Shown: in pieces, positions 1 to 8,261 of the stretch
Numbering within the stretch: the first letter of the stretch is position 1
Layout: every line of letters starts with the position of its first letter
Assembly: GCA_946886405.1 (NCBI GenBank)
Contig: CAMPIO010000078.1
Location: 1-16,548, forward strand
Origin: an uncultured Pseudoxanthomonas sp.
Lineage (GTDB): Bacteria > Pseudomonadota > Gammaproteobacteria > Xanthomonadales > Xanthomonadaceae
Length of the DNA: 16,548 nt
Direction: 5' to 3'
Notes under the pieces: model-generated
Database searches by the model: none
The model's input: the letters and a program-made list of their open reading frames with translations, nothing else
Told to the model about the DNA's origin: nothing
Made by a program: the position numbers and the translations under genes

Positions 1-1813
1 GCATGGTGGCGAACACGCCATGGAAGTCGCCTTCCATGCGCGCGGTCAGGTCGCCCTTGGACAGCGATTGCAGCACCGCGGAGACCGACTGCACGCTGCC
101 CGCAATCGTCGCCAGCAGGCCGTTGACCTGCTGCGACAGTGCCAGCAGGAAGCCCTGCTTGCCGGTCTCGGTGATACGCCCACTGAGGTCGCCCTGTACG
201 GCGGCCTGCACGATGCGCGTGACTTCCTGCTCGACCTGTACTTCGTTCGTGCGGTCGGCCCATTCCACGACATAGCCGATCCGCTGGCCCTCGCCATCGG
301 TCACCGGACTGATGATGAGCTGCATGATGCGGCCGCCCACGGCGATCTGCGCGCGATGCGTGCCCTGCAGCTGCGCCAGCATGCGCGCCTGGTGTTCGGG
401 CTTCTTGTGGAAGATGTCGATGCTGCTGCCCACGACCGTGCGCACGTCGAAGGCGGGCAGGTCGCGGCGCAGGTCCTGCTCGACGTCCGCCAGCATTTTC
501 ATCAGCGGGCGGTTGGCATAGACGATGGTGCGGTCGGCATCGGCGATCATGACGTTGGTGGTCACGTCTTCCAGCGCGGTACGGATGCGCAGGCTTTCCT
601 TCGCCACCACGGCGTCGCGCTCGATGCGCTCGCGCAGGTTGGCCTGCATGCTGCGCATCGCCTTCAGCAGCGTGCCGATCTCGTCGTCGCGGCCGGTGTC
701 GATGTCGCTGTCCAGCTTGCCTCGCGCGATGTCGTCGGCTACGCGCACGGCGCCTGCCAGCGGTGTGGCGACCTGGCGGCGCAGCAGCCAGAACACGGCG
801 CCGCACAGCAGCGCAGCACCCAGCGCGCCCACCATCACCACCGTCCACAACACGGTACGGGCTTCCTGCATCAGCACGGCGCGCGGCACTACGACGCCCA
901 GCGCGAAACGTTCCTGCGCGCCACCGATCTGCAGCGGCACGTAGGCTTCCATGACGGCGTCACCGGCCGTGTTGGTGGCCTCGCGGAACACCGGTTCGCC
1001 GCTGGCGATCTGCTTCATCACGTCGGCAGCCTGCGCGCCCGCAAAGGGCTTGCCGACCGAAGCGGCGTCCTGGTCGGCGATGACCACGCCGGCGGGGGTG
1101 AGCAGACGCACGAAGCCCGCACCCATCGGGGTGAGTTTGGCGATGCGCTCCTGCAGCGACTGCAGGGCGAAATCGACGGTCATGACGCCGACGTACGTGC
1201 CTTCCTCGAGCACGGGGGTGGACAGCGTGGTCATCAGCACGTCCTTGCCTGCGATCTTGTAGACGTAGGGCTCGGCGACGACCTGGCGCTTGAGTTCCCG
1301 CGGGCGCCGGTACCAGTCGCCGGCACCGGGGACCTCGTAGTCGCGCAGGGCTTCTTCCAGTGGCACGCCGTCGCTCCACGCCCAGTAGCTCATGAAGCGG
1401 CCGGTGTCGTCGTGGCCGGGGGCGCTGATGTAGTCCGCGTCCTTGCCGTCGAACGCGTCGGGTTCCCACAGCGTGCCGACACCTACCCATTCCGGGTGGG
1501 CTTCAAGCTGGCGCTTGAAGATGGCGCTGGCCGCGCCACGGCTGATGCCGTCGCCGCTCCGCTGCGCGAGCAGGGCATGCGCCAACGCTGCATTGGTGTC
1601 GAAGGCACCGCCCAGCTCCCCGGAGATGCGTTGTGCTTCCAGACTCGCCAGCCCTTCCATCGTGGTGCGGGCGCCGGCCAGCAGCGACTGGCTGCTGCGC
1701 AGGTAGCTGGCTGCCGCGGCGACGCCGAAGGCGAGCAGCGCGACCACGGCGGTGCCGTACATCACGCGCGTGGCGATGCTGCGGGAGGAGAAGCGGGTGG
1801 AAGCAGATGACAT
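1..1813 (-). CDS. Methyl-accepting chemotaxis protein with Cache, HAMP and PAS domains (C-terminus cut by window edge)
   Basis: Inner-membrane chemoreceptor; 604 codons are visible and the frame is open at the left edge. It begins MSSASTRFSSRS. A transmembrane helix lies at about residues 18-38, then a long periplasmic region (about 45-315) that looks like a double Cache domain (motifs HPEWVGVGTLWEPDAF and PVLEEGTYVGVMTVDF). A second helix is at about 318-342 and a HAMP segment at about 343-395. A PAS domain follows at about 405-525 (NVMIADADRTIVYANRPL), then a HAMP-like helix pair ending [17 protein letters not shown], a stretch shared with the two receptors at 2984-8047. The methylation and CheA-contact hairpin must lie beyond the edge. 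The ATG is preceded by GAGG six bases upstream, and a FliA-type promoter lies 83 bp upstream. Its ligand is unknown; the cytoplasmic PAS domain suggests an added redox, energy or small-molecule input. Confidence 0.9.
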   Translation of the reverse strand, partial: MSSASTRFSSRSIATRVMYGTAVVALLAFGVAAAASYLRSSQSLLAGARTTMEGLASLEAQRISGELGGAFDTNAALAHALLAQRSGDGISRGAASAIFKRQLEAHPEWVGVGTLWEPDAFDGKDADYISAPGHDDTGRFMSYWAWSDGVPLEEALRDYEVPGAGDWYRRPRELKRQVVAEPYVYKIAGKDVLMTTLSTPVLEEGTYVGVMTVDFALQSLQERIAKLTPMGAGFVRLLTPAGVVIADQDAASVGKPFAGAQAADVMKQIASGEPVFREATNTAGDAVMEAYVPLQIGGAQERFALGVVVPRAVLMQEARTVLWTVVMVGALGAALLCGAVFWLLRRQVATPLAGAVRVADDIARGKLDSDIDTGRDDEIGTLLKAMRSMQANLRERIERDAVVAKESLRIRTALEDVTTNVMIADADRTIVYANRPLMKMLADVEQDLRRDLPAFDVRTVVGSSIDIFHKKPEHQARMLAQLQGTHRAQIAVGGRIMQLIISPVTDGEGQRIGYVVEWADRTNEVQVEQEVTRIVQAAVQGDLSGRITETGKQGFLLALSQQVNGLLATIAGSVQSVSAVLQSLSKGDLTARMEGDFHGVFATM

Positions 1814-1896
1814 GGAGGCCTCGTGCAGATTGGGCGGTAAGGCGCCCTGTACGGTGGCCTGACAGCCACGCTTGTGTTGCAGGAGCGCTTCACGGG

Positions 1897-1923
1897 GTAT
1901 CGGCGGCGGCCCGGCGAGGTTGA
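1897..1923 (-). promoter_or_regulatory. FliA (sigma-28) promoter of the Cache-HAMP-PAS receptor
   Basis: On the minus strand TCAACCTC (1923-1916), 11 bp, then GCCGATAC (1904-1897). This matches TNAA-N15-GCCGATAA with exact spacing. The leader to the ATG at 1813 is about 75-80 nt and contains a small GTGGC/GCCAC hairpin (about 1855-1870). Confidence 0.8.
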
Positions 1924-1972
1924 GCGCGCGCCCCTCAGAACCGACGGGCGGCGCACGAAAGGACGACGACGG

Positions 1973-2752
1973 TCACGCTGCGCCGCGCTCGCGCGCACTG
2001 CGCTGGCGTTCCAGGCGGAAGATGTAGCGCTGGATCAGCGCGTCGCCGCCGCGCGGCAGATCGGTGAACTGGCAGCCGGCGCGCCAGCTTTCGCTGCCGT
2101 TCTGGTTGAGCTGGCGATGCAGGCTCTTCACCATCAGGCGCACGCAGAGGGGTCCGCTGTCCGGCAGATGCAGCAGGCTGCCCGGGAATTCCTTGTACGG
2201 ACGCAAGGTCGGTTCCTCGGCCTGCACGGCCAGGGCGATACCGCCGCCGCTGACGTCCATGACGCGGTAGTTGCGGTAGGTGGTTTCGCCATCGGGCTGG
2301 CGTTCCGCGATGCCGCACTCCATCGGTTGCGTCACGGGCACCTGAAGGCGATAGAACTCGCGGCGCTGCAGCCGCAGGATGCTCTCCGGCAGCTCGGCGC
2401 GGAACGCCACCTGCCCGTCCTTCTGCACGCGTTGCAGGCCGTACAGCCGGAACTGCACATGGATGCGTTCGAGCCGGGACACGCAGGTCACGTGGCTGGC
2501 GTCTTCGATGCTGCGGTTGACCGCTTCCGAACCGCTGCCGTCGATCAGTACGGCGTCTTCGTCTTCCAGCACCTCGATCACGGACGTGGGGAAGGTGTGG
2601 TTGCGCGGCAGCGCACAGCCGCTGACCAGCGCCCGCTTGTCGATCAGCGATTGCAGGATCTGTCGGACCGCGTGCACGCCATGCACCAGGTACTTTTCTT
2701 CATCGTCGTACCTGACGGGATCGGCCAGAGGGGCGTCGCTGGGCTCGGTCAT
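1973..2752 (-). CDS. ycgR: YcgR-type flagellar brake protein with PilZ domain
   Basis: This 259-residue cytoplasmic protein has the YcgR layout: an N-terminal YcgR/PilZN domain (about residues 18-120) followed by a PilZ domain (about 125-250). The c-di-GMP ligands are intact: RxxxR at R131-R135 (in RREFYR) and DxSxxG at D166-S168-G171 (in DVSGGG). In the known family, the c-di-GMP-bound form docks on the flagellar motor, slows it and biases its direction. The length is close to the usual ~245 residues. The gene lies between two chemoreceptors and has its own near-consensus FliA promoter 39 bp upstream of the ATG. It is therefore expected to be made with late flagellar genes, next to its likely target, the MotC/MotD motor. 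I see no missing key residue. Identification is firm; the brake role is inferred from the family. Confidence 0.93.
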   Translation of the reverse strand: MTEPSDAPLADPVRYDDEEKYLVHGVHAVRQILQSLIDKRALVSGCALPRNHTFPTSVIEVLEDEDAVLIDGSGSEAVNRSIEDASHVTCVSRLERIHVQFRLYGLQRVQKDGQVAFRAELPESILRLQRREFYRLQVPVTQPMECGIAERQPDGETTYRNYRVMDVSGGGIALAVQAEEPTLRPYKEFPGSLLHLPDSGPLCVRLMVKSLHRQLNQNGSESWRAGCQFTDLPRGGDALIQRYIFRLERQRSARERGAA

Positions 2753-2791
2753 GCGTGCGGAAACGTCAGGGCAGGGAAGGCGTCACAGGCT

Positions 2792-2818
2792 GTATCGGCG
2801 GGCGTTGCAGCATCTTTA
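2792..2818 (-). promoter_or_regulatory. FliA (sigma-28) promoter of ycgR
   Basis: TAAAGATG (2818-2811), 11 bp, GCCGATAC (2799-2792). This is the only one of the six promoters here with the TAAA form of the -35, and it is the closest to the enterobacterial consensus. The -10 ends 39 bp before the ycgR ATG at 2752. In the rest of the 231-bp gap (2753-2983) I see no gene and no clear terminator. Confidence 0.85.
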
Positions 2819-2983
2819 GCGGGCGGGATCCAGAATCCACTTGCATGGCTTGCTGTCTTCCCCGTTCTGCGGCGACCGTGCAGCGTTCTTACTGGTTCAC
2901 GTGGTGGCGTGTCACCCGTAGATGCCGAGAGAGGCTGCACGCAGAAGGGCGACCGAGCGTCTATGGGAATCTGGCCGGTCCAC

Positions 2984-5635
2984 TCAGAACTCCTGCCAAC
3001 CCTCGCCATCTCCCTCGACAAGCACGGGTTCCGGTTTGCGTGCAGGCCGCTTGCGGACTGCTGCCTTCGGTGTCGCCACCTGCCGCGGCGTACCAGCGGC
3101 CACGATGGCCTTGCGGACCGGAGTACTTGCACTGGCCTGCAGCTTGAACACGGCCACCGACGCGGTCAGCGCATGCGCCTGCTCTTCCATGGCGCGGGCC
3201 GCAGCCGAGGCTTCTTCCACCAGCGCAGCGTTCTGCTGGGTGGTCTCATCCATCTGCACGATCGTCTGGTTGACCTGCTCGATACCGGAGGATTGCTCCT
3301 GCGAGGCGGCGGAAATCTCGGCCATGATGTCGGTCACGCGCTGCACGCTGGCGACGATGTCGCCCATCGTGGCGCCGGCCTGGTTCACCAGCGCCGAGCC
3401 ATCGGCGACCTTGTCCACGGACGTCTCGATCAGGCCCTTGATCTCCTTGGCCGCATTGGCCGAACGCTGGGCCAGGGTGCGGACTTCCGAGGCGACCACG
3501 GCGAAGCCGCGGCCCTGCTCACCGGCACGTGCGGCTTCCACGGCCGCGTTGAGCGCCAGGATGTTGGTCTGGAAGGCGATGCCATCGATGACCGAGATGA
3601 TCTCCGCGATCTTCTTCGACGACTGCTCGATGTCGGTCATGGTCGTGACGACCTTGCCGATCACATCGCCCCCCTGCGAGGCCACGCCGGCGGCGCTGAT
3701 CGAGAACTGGTTGGCCTGGCGTGCGGATTCGGCGTTCTGGCGCACGGTGGAGGTCAGCTCCTCCATGGACGCGGCCGTCTCTTCCAGATTGGCAGCCTGT
3801 TGCTCGGTACGGCGCGACAGGTCCAGGTTGCCTGACGCGATCTCGCCAGCGGCCGTATTGATGTTGCCGGAGGCGACCTGGATGCGGCCGACGATATCGG
3901 TCAGCTGGGCAACGGTGGCATTGGCATCGTCGCGCATGCGGGCGAACACGCCATGGAAGTCGCCTTCCATGCGCGCAGTCAGGTCGCCGCGGGCGATGGA
4001 CCGCAGCAATTCCGATACCTCGGCGAGATTGCCATCGGTGGTCTCCATCAGCAGGTTCAGGCCGCCGATCATGTCGCGGAACTCGTGCTGGTACTTGTCC
4101 ATGTCGCCACGCTGGCTGAAGTCGCCGGACGAGGCTGCCATGGCCAGGCGCCTGATCTCGGCATTGATCGCCGACAGGTTGGCCTTGGTGGCATCCATCG
4201 TGTCGGTCAACACGGCCTTCTCGCCAGGCAGGCGATCCATGTCCATCGACAGGTCGCCGACCGAATAACGCTGCATGATCTCGATCAGCCGCATCTTCAC
4301 CGCGATGTGCGCGCCCACCAGCGCGTTGGTGTCGCGCACCATGCGGCCGTACTCGCCCGGGAAGGCGCTGTCGTCGATGCGGAAGCTGATCTGGCCCTCG
4401 TCGTGGCGACGCGTCATGTCGGTCTGCGCAGCGATCACCGAGACTATCTGCGTCTGCACAAGTCCCATGGCCGAAAGCAACTGGCCGACCTCGTCCTGGC
4501 GGGAGGTGTCGATCCTGCCGTCCAGCCGGCCCGCCGCGACGTCTTCGGCAATCGCCACCGCCGAGCGCAGCGGACGCGAGACCACACGACGCACGCCGAT
4601 GGCGGTGAGCACGCCGATCACCACCAGCGCGAGCACGGACAGCGCCACGATGGCGATGGTCAGTGCATGGCTGGAGGCCAGTACCGTCGCGCGCGGTTCC
4701 ACCGCGACGAGCGCCCATTTCCACGGTGCGAACCGCTTGACCGCGACCAGCGCGGGCACGGCGGTGTCGCCGGATGCGGGTGCGATGTCGAGTACGGCGT
4801 GCCCGTGATCCTGATCCAGCAGCGCCTTCATCGCGGGCACCGAACCGGCATCCACCACGGCGGCGTAGGGCGATTCCTGACTGGCGGGATGCGCAGCCAG
4901 CATGCCCTGTTGGTCGCCCTCGGCGAGGTCGATGACGAAGAAATAGCCGGCTTCGCCCAGGCGCGTGGTACGCAGCTTGTCCTTCAGCGCGGCGAGGCCA
5001 TCGCCGTAGTTCTGGCCGACGAACAGGATGCCGACGGTCTTGCCTTCGGCATCCTGAAGGGGTTCATAGTGGGTCATGTAGTCACGGCCGAACAGGCGCG
5101 CGCGGCCGGTGTAAGGCTTGTCCTGAAGCATCAGTGCATACGCGGGATGCTTGTGGTCCAGTGCGGTGCCGATGACACGTTCGTCCTCGGCATTGCGCAG
5201 CGACGTGGTCGCGCGGACGAAGTCGTCGCCCTGACGGACGAACAGGGTGGCGACGACGCCCGTCGCTTCCGTGAAGCGATCCACCGCAGTGAAGTCGAGA
5301 TTGAGCGTCTGCTCGCCGAAGCGCAGGGCGGGGACGTCGACATCGCCGATGGGCGTACTGCTGCCGGCATCGACGGATACATCGCCGGAAGGCAGCGCCG
5401 CGCGGAAGCTGCGTGCCATCCGCTGCGTGGCATCGATCAGGGTGCGGTCGTAGAGCGCGATGGATTCCAGCATCACCTGGGCGGCGACATCCAGATCGGC
5501 GAGCGCGCGGTCCTCGATGGCGCGGCTGGACTGCCGCTGGACCACGATGGCGAGCAAGGCAAGGACGATGGCGACGGCGGCCGTGACCTGCAGGGAGAGT
5601 TTGCTACCGAGCGAAAGACGCGCGAATCGAGTCAT
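2984..5635 (-). CDS. Methyl-accepting chemotaxis protein with periplasmic Cache domain and multiple HAMP segments
   Basis: Complete 883-residue chemoreceptor. TM1 lies at about residues 13-32. A large periplasmic sensor at about 35-320 resembles a Cache_3/Cache_2 fold (motifs [26 protein letters not shown] and AGYFFVIDL). TM2 is at about 322-345 and HAMP at about 346-400. A stretch at about 435-580 reads as further HAMP-like units ([42 protein letters not shown]). The signalling hairpin is at about 590-830, with the conserved tip [20 protein letters not shown] starting near residue 687. A basic, Pro/Ala-rich tail ends in GWQEF, an xWxxF pentapeptide of the kind that tethers CheR and CheB. The ATG at 5635 has a FliA promoter 33 bp upstream but no convincing Shine-Dalgarno. 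The signalling half is nearly identical to that of the receptor at 5828-8047, whereas the sensor half is unrelated. Confidence 0.95.
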   Translation of the reverse strand: MTRFARLSLGSKLSLQVTAAVAIVLALLAIVVQRQSSRAIEDRALADLDVAAQVMLESIALYDRTLIDATQRMARSFRAALPSGDVSVDAGSSTPIGDVDVPALRFGEQTLNLDFTAVDRFTEATGVVATLFVRQGDDFVRATTSLRNAEDERVIGTALDHKHPAYALMLQDKPYTGRARLFGRDYMTHYEPLQDAEGKTVGILFVGQNYGDGLAALKDKLRTTRLGEAGYFFVIDLAEGDQQGMLAAHPASQESPYAAVVDAGSVPAMKALLDQDHGHAVLDIAPASGDTAVPALVAVKRFAPWKWALVAVEPRATVLASSHALTIAIVALSVLALVVIGVLTAIGVRRVVSRPLRSAVAIAEDVAAGRLDGRIDTSRQDEVGQLLSAMGLVQTQIVSVIAAQTDMTRRHDEGQISFRIDDSAFPGEYGRMVRDTNALVGAHIAVKMRLIEIMQRYSVGDLSMDMDRLPGEKAVLTDTMDATKANLSAINAEIRRLAMAASSGDFSQRGDMDKYQHEFRDMIGGLNLLMETTDGNLAEVSELLRSIARGDLTARMEGDFHGVFARMRDDANATVAQLTDIVGRIQVASGNINTAAGEIASGNLDLSRRTEQQAANLEETAASMEELTSTVRQNAESARQANQFSISAAGVASQGGDVIGKVVTTMTDIEQSSKKIAEIISVIDGIAFQTNILALNAAVEAARAGEQGRGFAVVASEVRTLAQRSANAAKEIKGLIETSVDKVADGSALVNQAGATMGDIVASVQRVTDIMAEISAASQEQSSGIEQVNQTIVQMDETTQQNAALVEEASAAARAMEEQAHALTASVAVFKLQASASTPVRKAIVAAGTPRQVATPKAAVRKRPARKPEPVLVEGDGEGWQEF
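3408..3487. repeat. 80-bp exact repeat shared by two receptor genes (copy 1)
   Basis: Identical base for base to 6249-6328. It lies in the signalling hairpin of the Cache receptor, just C-terminal to the tip. Third codon positions are also identical. Confidence 0.9.
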
Positions 5636-5668
5636 AGGGCAGGGAACGAAGTGGGGGTGTCCCGACTG

Positions 5669-5695
5669 GTATCGGCGTTACGCTCGCAACATTGA
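5669..5695 (-). promoter_or_regulatory. FliA (sigma-28) promoter of the Cache receptor
   Basis: TCAATGTT (5695-5688), 11 bp, GCCGATAC (5676-5669). The -10 ends 33 bp before the ATG at 5635. A 17-bp palindrome lies 7 bp upstream of the -35. Confidence 0.85.
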
Positions 5696-5702
5696 GAGGC
5701 CT

Positions 5703-5719
5703 GTCGGGAATTTCCCGAC
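5703..5719. repeat. 17-bp palindrome just upstream of a FliA promoter
   Basis: GTCGGGAA, one central base, TTCCCGAC: a perfect odd palindrome ending 7 bp from the -35 at 5688-5695. It could be an operator or a back-up terminator for the upstream receptor gene. The lack of a T-run and the position next to the promoter favour a protein-binding site, but this is inference. Confidence 0.5.
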
Positions 5720-5765
5720 GAACGGTAAACGTGGATACCTCGCGTGGGTGACGGCCTCGGAAACG

Positions 5766-5794
5766 CACGCGGCCCGGAAATGCCGGGCCGCGTG
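5766..5794 (-). terminator. Strong hairpin after the 4HB receptor gene, probable terminator
   Basis: A perfect 12-bp GC-rich stem (5766-5777 with 5783-5794) and a 5-base loop, beginning 33 bp after the stop codon at 5828. On the minus strand it is followed by CGTTTCC, so the T-tract is weak. It separates the two receptor transcription units. Confidence 0.65.
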
Positions 5795-5827
5795 TCAGTG
5801 CAGGACGATGCGGGTGGCCCGCTGGGC

Positions 5828-8047
5828 TCAGAACTCCTGCCAGTCGCCGTCGGCCAGCGCCGGTTCGGGCTTGCGCGCGACCGGCTTGCGCGCCACGGCC
5901 TTCGCGACCGGTTTCGGAGCGGCCACCGGCTTCGATGCCGCGGCGATCATGTTGCGCACGGGGGTATCGACCGTGGCGTGCAGTTTGAACACGGCCACGG
6001 ATTCCGTCAGTCCCTGCGCCTGTTCTTCCATCGAGCGGGCCGCGGCGGTGGCTTCTTCCACCAGCGCAGCGTTCTGCTGGGTGGCTTCGTCCATCTGGGT
6101 GATGGTCTGGTTCACCTGTTCGATGCCGGCCGACTGCTCCTGCGAGGCGGCCGAGATCTCGGCCATGATGTCGGTCACGCGCTGCACGCTGGATACGATC
6201 TCGGCCATCGTCGCGCCGGCCTGGTTCACCAGGGCCGAGCCATCGGCCACCTTGTCCACGGACGTCTCGATCAGGCCCTTGATCTCCTTGGCCGCATTGG
6301 CCGAACGCTGGGCCAGGGTGCGGACTTCGGAAGCCACCACGGCGAAGCCACGGCCCTGCTCACCGGCACGCGCGGCTTCCACGGCCGCGTTGAGCGCCAG
6401 GATGTTGGTCTGGAAGGCGATGCCGTCGATGACCGAGATGATCTCGGCGATCTTCTTCGACGACTGTTCGATGTCGGTCATGGTGGTGACGACCTTGCCG
6501 ACCACGTCGCCGCCCTGCGAGGCGACCGACGCGGCGCCGATGGCGAGCTGGTTGGCCTGGCGGGCCGACTCGGCGTTCTGGCGCACGGTGGAGGTCAGTT
6601 CCTCCATCGAGGCGGCGGTTTCTTCCAGGTTGGCGGCCTGCTGCTCTGTACGGCGCGAGAGATCGGAATTGCCTGAAGCGATCTCGCCGGCAGCAGTGTT
6701 GATGCTGGTGGCCGCCATCTGGATGCCGCCGACGATCTCGGTCAGCTGGCTGACGGTGGCGTTGGCGTCGTCACGCATGCTGGCGAACACGCCGTGGAAG
6801 TCGCCTTCCATCCGCGCGGTCAGGTCGCCGCGGGCGATGGCCTGCAGCAGTTCGGAGACTTCTGCCAGATTGCCGTCGGTGGTTTCCATCAGGCGGTTCA
6901 GACCTTCCACCATATCGCGGAAGTCGTACTGGTACTTGTCGACATCGCCGCGATGGGTGAAGTCACCGGAAGCGGCGGCGTTAGCCAGACGCTTGATCTC
7001 GCCATTGATCGCCGACAGATTGGCCTTGCACATGTCCATCGCTTCGGTGATGACGATCTTTTCGCCGGGAAGGCGGTCCATGTCTTCCGACAGGTCGCCC
7101 ACGGCGTAGCGGCGCATCACTTCCACGGCGCGCATCTTCACGCCGATATGCTGGGCGACCAGTGCGTTGGTCTCGCGCACCATGCGGCCGTACTCGCCGG
7201 GAAAGGCGCTGTCGTCGATGCGGTAGCTGATCCGGCCTTCGTCATGGCGCACCGCCATTTCGCTCTGGGCGGCGATGACCGCCTTCACCTGCGTCTGCAT
7301 GCGCTGCATGGAGCCGAGCAGGTCGCCGAGCTCGCTGCGGTCGTCGATGATGATCTGGCGATCCAGTTGGCCGCGCGCCACGGCGTCGGCGACGCTCATG
7401 ACGTCGGCCATCGGGCGCACGATCGAGCGGGTGATGAGGACCGCGGCCGCGATCGCCAGCATCAAGGCCACCGCCACCAGCAGGCCGATGGCCTTGATGT
7501 TGGTGCTGTAGCCCGCTTCCTGGGCCGCCACGGCCTGGTCCAGTTCCTTCATCTTCGCTTCCAGCGTCCGTGCGACGGCGTCGGCGGTGGCCTGGCGCAG
7601 GTCGCCGGCACCACTGGCAGGCGTCAGGTCGCCGACCTTGACCGACTCGATCAGCCGGCGGCTGTTCTCGAAGTACAGCGCGGCCCTTGCCGTCATCTCC
7701 TGGTGCAGGGCCTGGTCCTGCTTGTCGGAAAGGCCGGCCCCGTACGCCTTGGCAAGCTCGTCGAAGGCCTTGCCACCCGCGATCAGCTCGCCGGTGTATT
7801 CGGCGACCTTTTCCGGGTCCTCGTAGCCGGCGACCAGGCCGCGCTCGCTGACGCGGTATTCGGCCAGCATCGTCGCCATGCGGCCCAGATCCCGGATGGC
7901 CGGTACTTCCTTCTTCGTGATGTCGAGCACCACGTCCTGGGCCACCCCCATCCGCTGTGCGGAGAACGCTCCGGTGGCAACGATGAGCAGGACGAGCACG
8001 GCGAAGCCGATGGCCAGGCGCTTGCCGATCTTGAGGTGCTTGAACAT
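5828..8047 (-). CDS. Methyl-accepting chemotaxis protein with four-helix-bundle sensor and multiple HAMP segments
   Basis: 739-residue chemoreceptor starting [17 protein letters not shown]1 is at about residues 10-29. A helical periplasmic 4HB_MCP-type sensor lies at about 30-180 ([21 protein letters not shown]), with TM2 at about 181-202 and HAMP at about 205-260. Further HAMP-like units span about 300-445, and the signalling hairpin has its tip at about 544-582. A basic linker rich in KPVA repeats ends in DWQEF, an xWxxF pentapeptide for CheR/CheB tethering. The frame stays open for 94 codons upstream, but those residues do not resemble a receptor N-terminus. The ATG at 8047 gives the classic short cytoplasmic tail plus TM1, although its Shine-Dalgarno is weak. 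The gene has its own FliA-like promoter and a hairpin after its stop, so it appears monocistronic. Confidence 0.94.
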   Translation of the reverse strand: MFKHLKIGKRLAIGFAVLVLLIVATGAFSAQRMGVAQDVVLDITKKEVPAIRDLGRMATMLAEYRVSERGLVAGYEDPEKVAEYTGELIAGGKAFDELAKAYGAGLSDKQDQALHQEMTARAALYFENSRRLIESVKVGDLTPASGAGDLRQATADAVARTLEAKMKELDQAVAAQEAGYSTNIKAIGLLVAVALMLAIAAAVLITRSIVRPMADVMSVADAVARGQLDRQIIIDDRSELGDLLGSMQRMQTQVKAVIAAQSEMAVRHDEGRISYRIDDSAFPGEYGRMVRETNALVAQHIGVKMRAVEVMRRYAVGDLSEDMDRLPGEKIVITEAMDMCKANLSAINGEIKRLANAAASGDFTHRGDVDKYQYDFRDMVEGLNRLMETTDGNLAEVSELLQAIARGDLTARMEGDFHGVFASMRDDANATVSQLTEIVGGIQMAATSINTAAGEIASGNSDLSRRTEQQAANLEETAASMEELTSTVRQNAESARQANQLAIGAASVASQGGDVVGKVVTTMTDIEQSSKKIAEIISVIDGIAFQTNILALNAAVEAARAGEQGRGFAVVASEVRTLAQRSANAAKEIKGLIETSVDKVADGSALVNQAGATMAEIVSSVQRVTDIMAEISAASQEQSAGIEQVNQTITQMDEATQQNAALVEEATAAARSMEEQAQGLTESVAVFKLHATVDTPVRNMIAAASKPVAAPKPVAKAVARKPVARKPEPALADGDWQEF
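6249..6328. repeat. 80-bp exact repeat shared by two receptor genes (copy 2)
   Basis: Identical to 3408-3487, in the matching part of the 4HB receptor. The surrounding signalling regions are also very similar but not perfectly identical. Confidence 0.9.
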
Positions 8048-8138
8048 GAAGGCGGTCTCGGTAGAGTTCAGTGGATGGGCCGGTGCATCAGGCGGAAGCC
8101 GTTGCGGTGCGTGCCCTTGCTGCGGTGTCTCTCCCGGA

Positions 8139-8165
8139 GTAACGGCGGTATATGACAGTTCTTGA
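8139..8165 (-). promoter_or_regulatory. FliA-like (sigma-28) promoter of the 4HB receptor
   Basis: TCAAGAAC (8165-8158), 11 bp, GCCGTTAC (8146-8139). The -10 has one change from the GCCGATAC seen upstream of the neighbouring genes, and spacing is exact. The leader to the ATG at 8047 is about 85-90 nt. Confidence 0.65.
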
Positions 8166-8181
8166 TGACCGCTCGGCGGAA

Positions 8182-8199
8182 AGGTAAGCGCGCTTACCT
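8182..8199. repeat. 18-bp perfect palindrome between the porin gene and the FliA promoter
   Basis: AGGTAAGCG followed directly by CGCTTACCT. It lies 62 bp after the porin stop and 16 bp upstream of the receptor -35. Read on the minus strand it is followed by TTCC, so it may end porin transcription (7-bp stem, CGCG loop). It may equally be an operator for a dimeric regulator. Confidence 0.5.
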
Positions 8200-8261
8200 G
8201 CATGTCGACGGCATGCCCGCGCAGACCGTGACCGGGTGCGCAGGCGATGCGGAAAGCAGGC

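Noticed and set aside
2753..2983. Small reading frames in the gap between the Cache receptor and ycgR
   Set aside because: They are about 25 codons long, overlap the ycgR promoter and have no Shine-Dalgarno or recognisable product.
20..5695. Long plus-strand open frames (20-1810, 1874-3835, 3953-5695)
   Set aside because: They lie antisense to receptor and ycgR genes, have His/Gly/Arg-rich translations without domains, and reflect high third-position GC.
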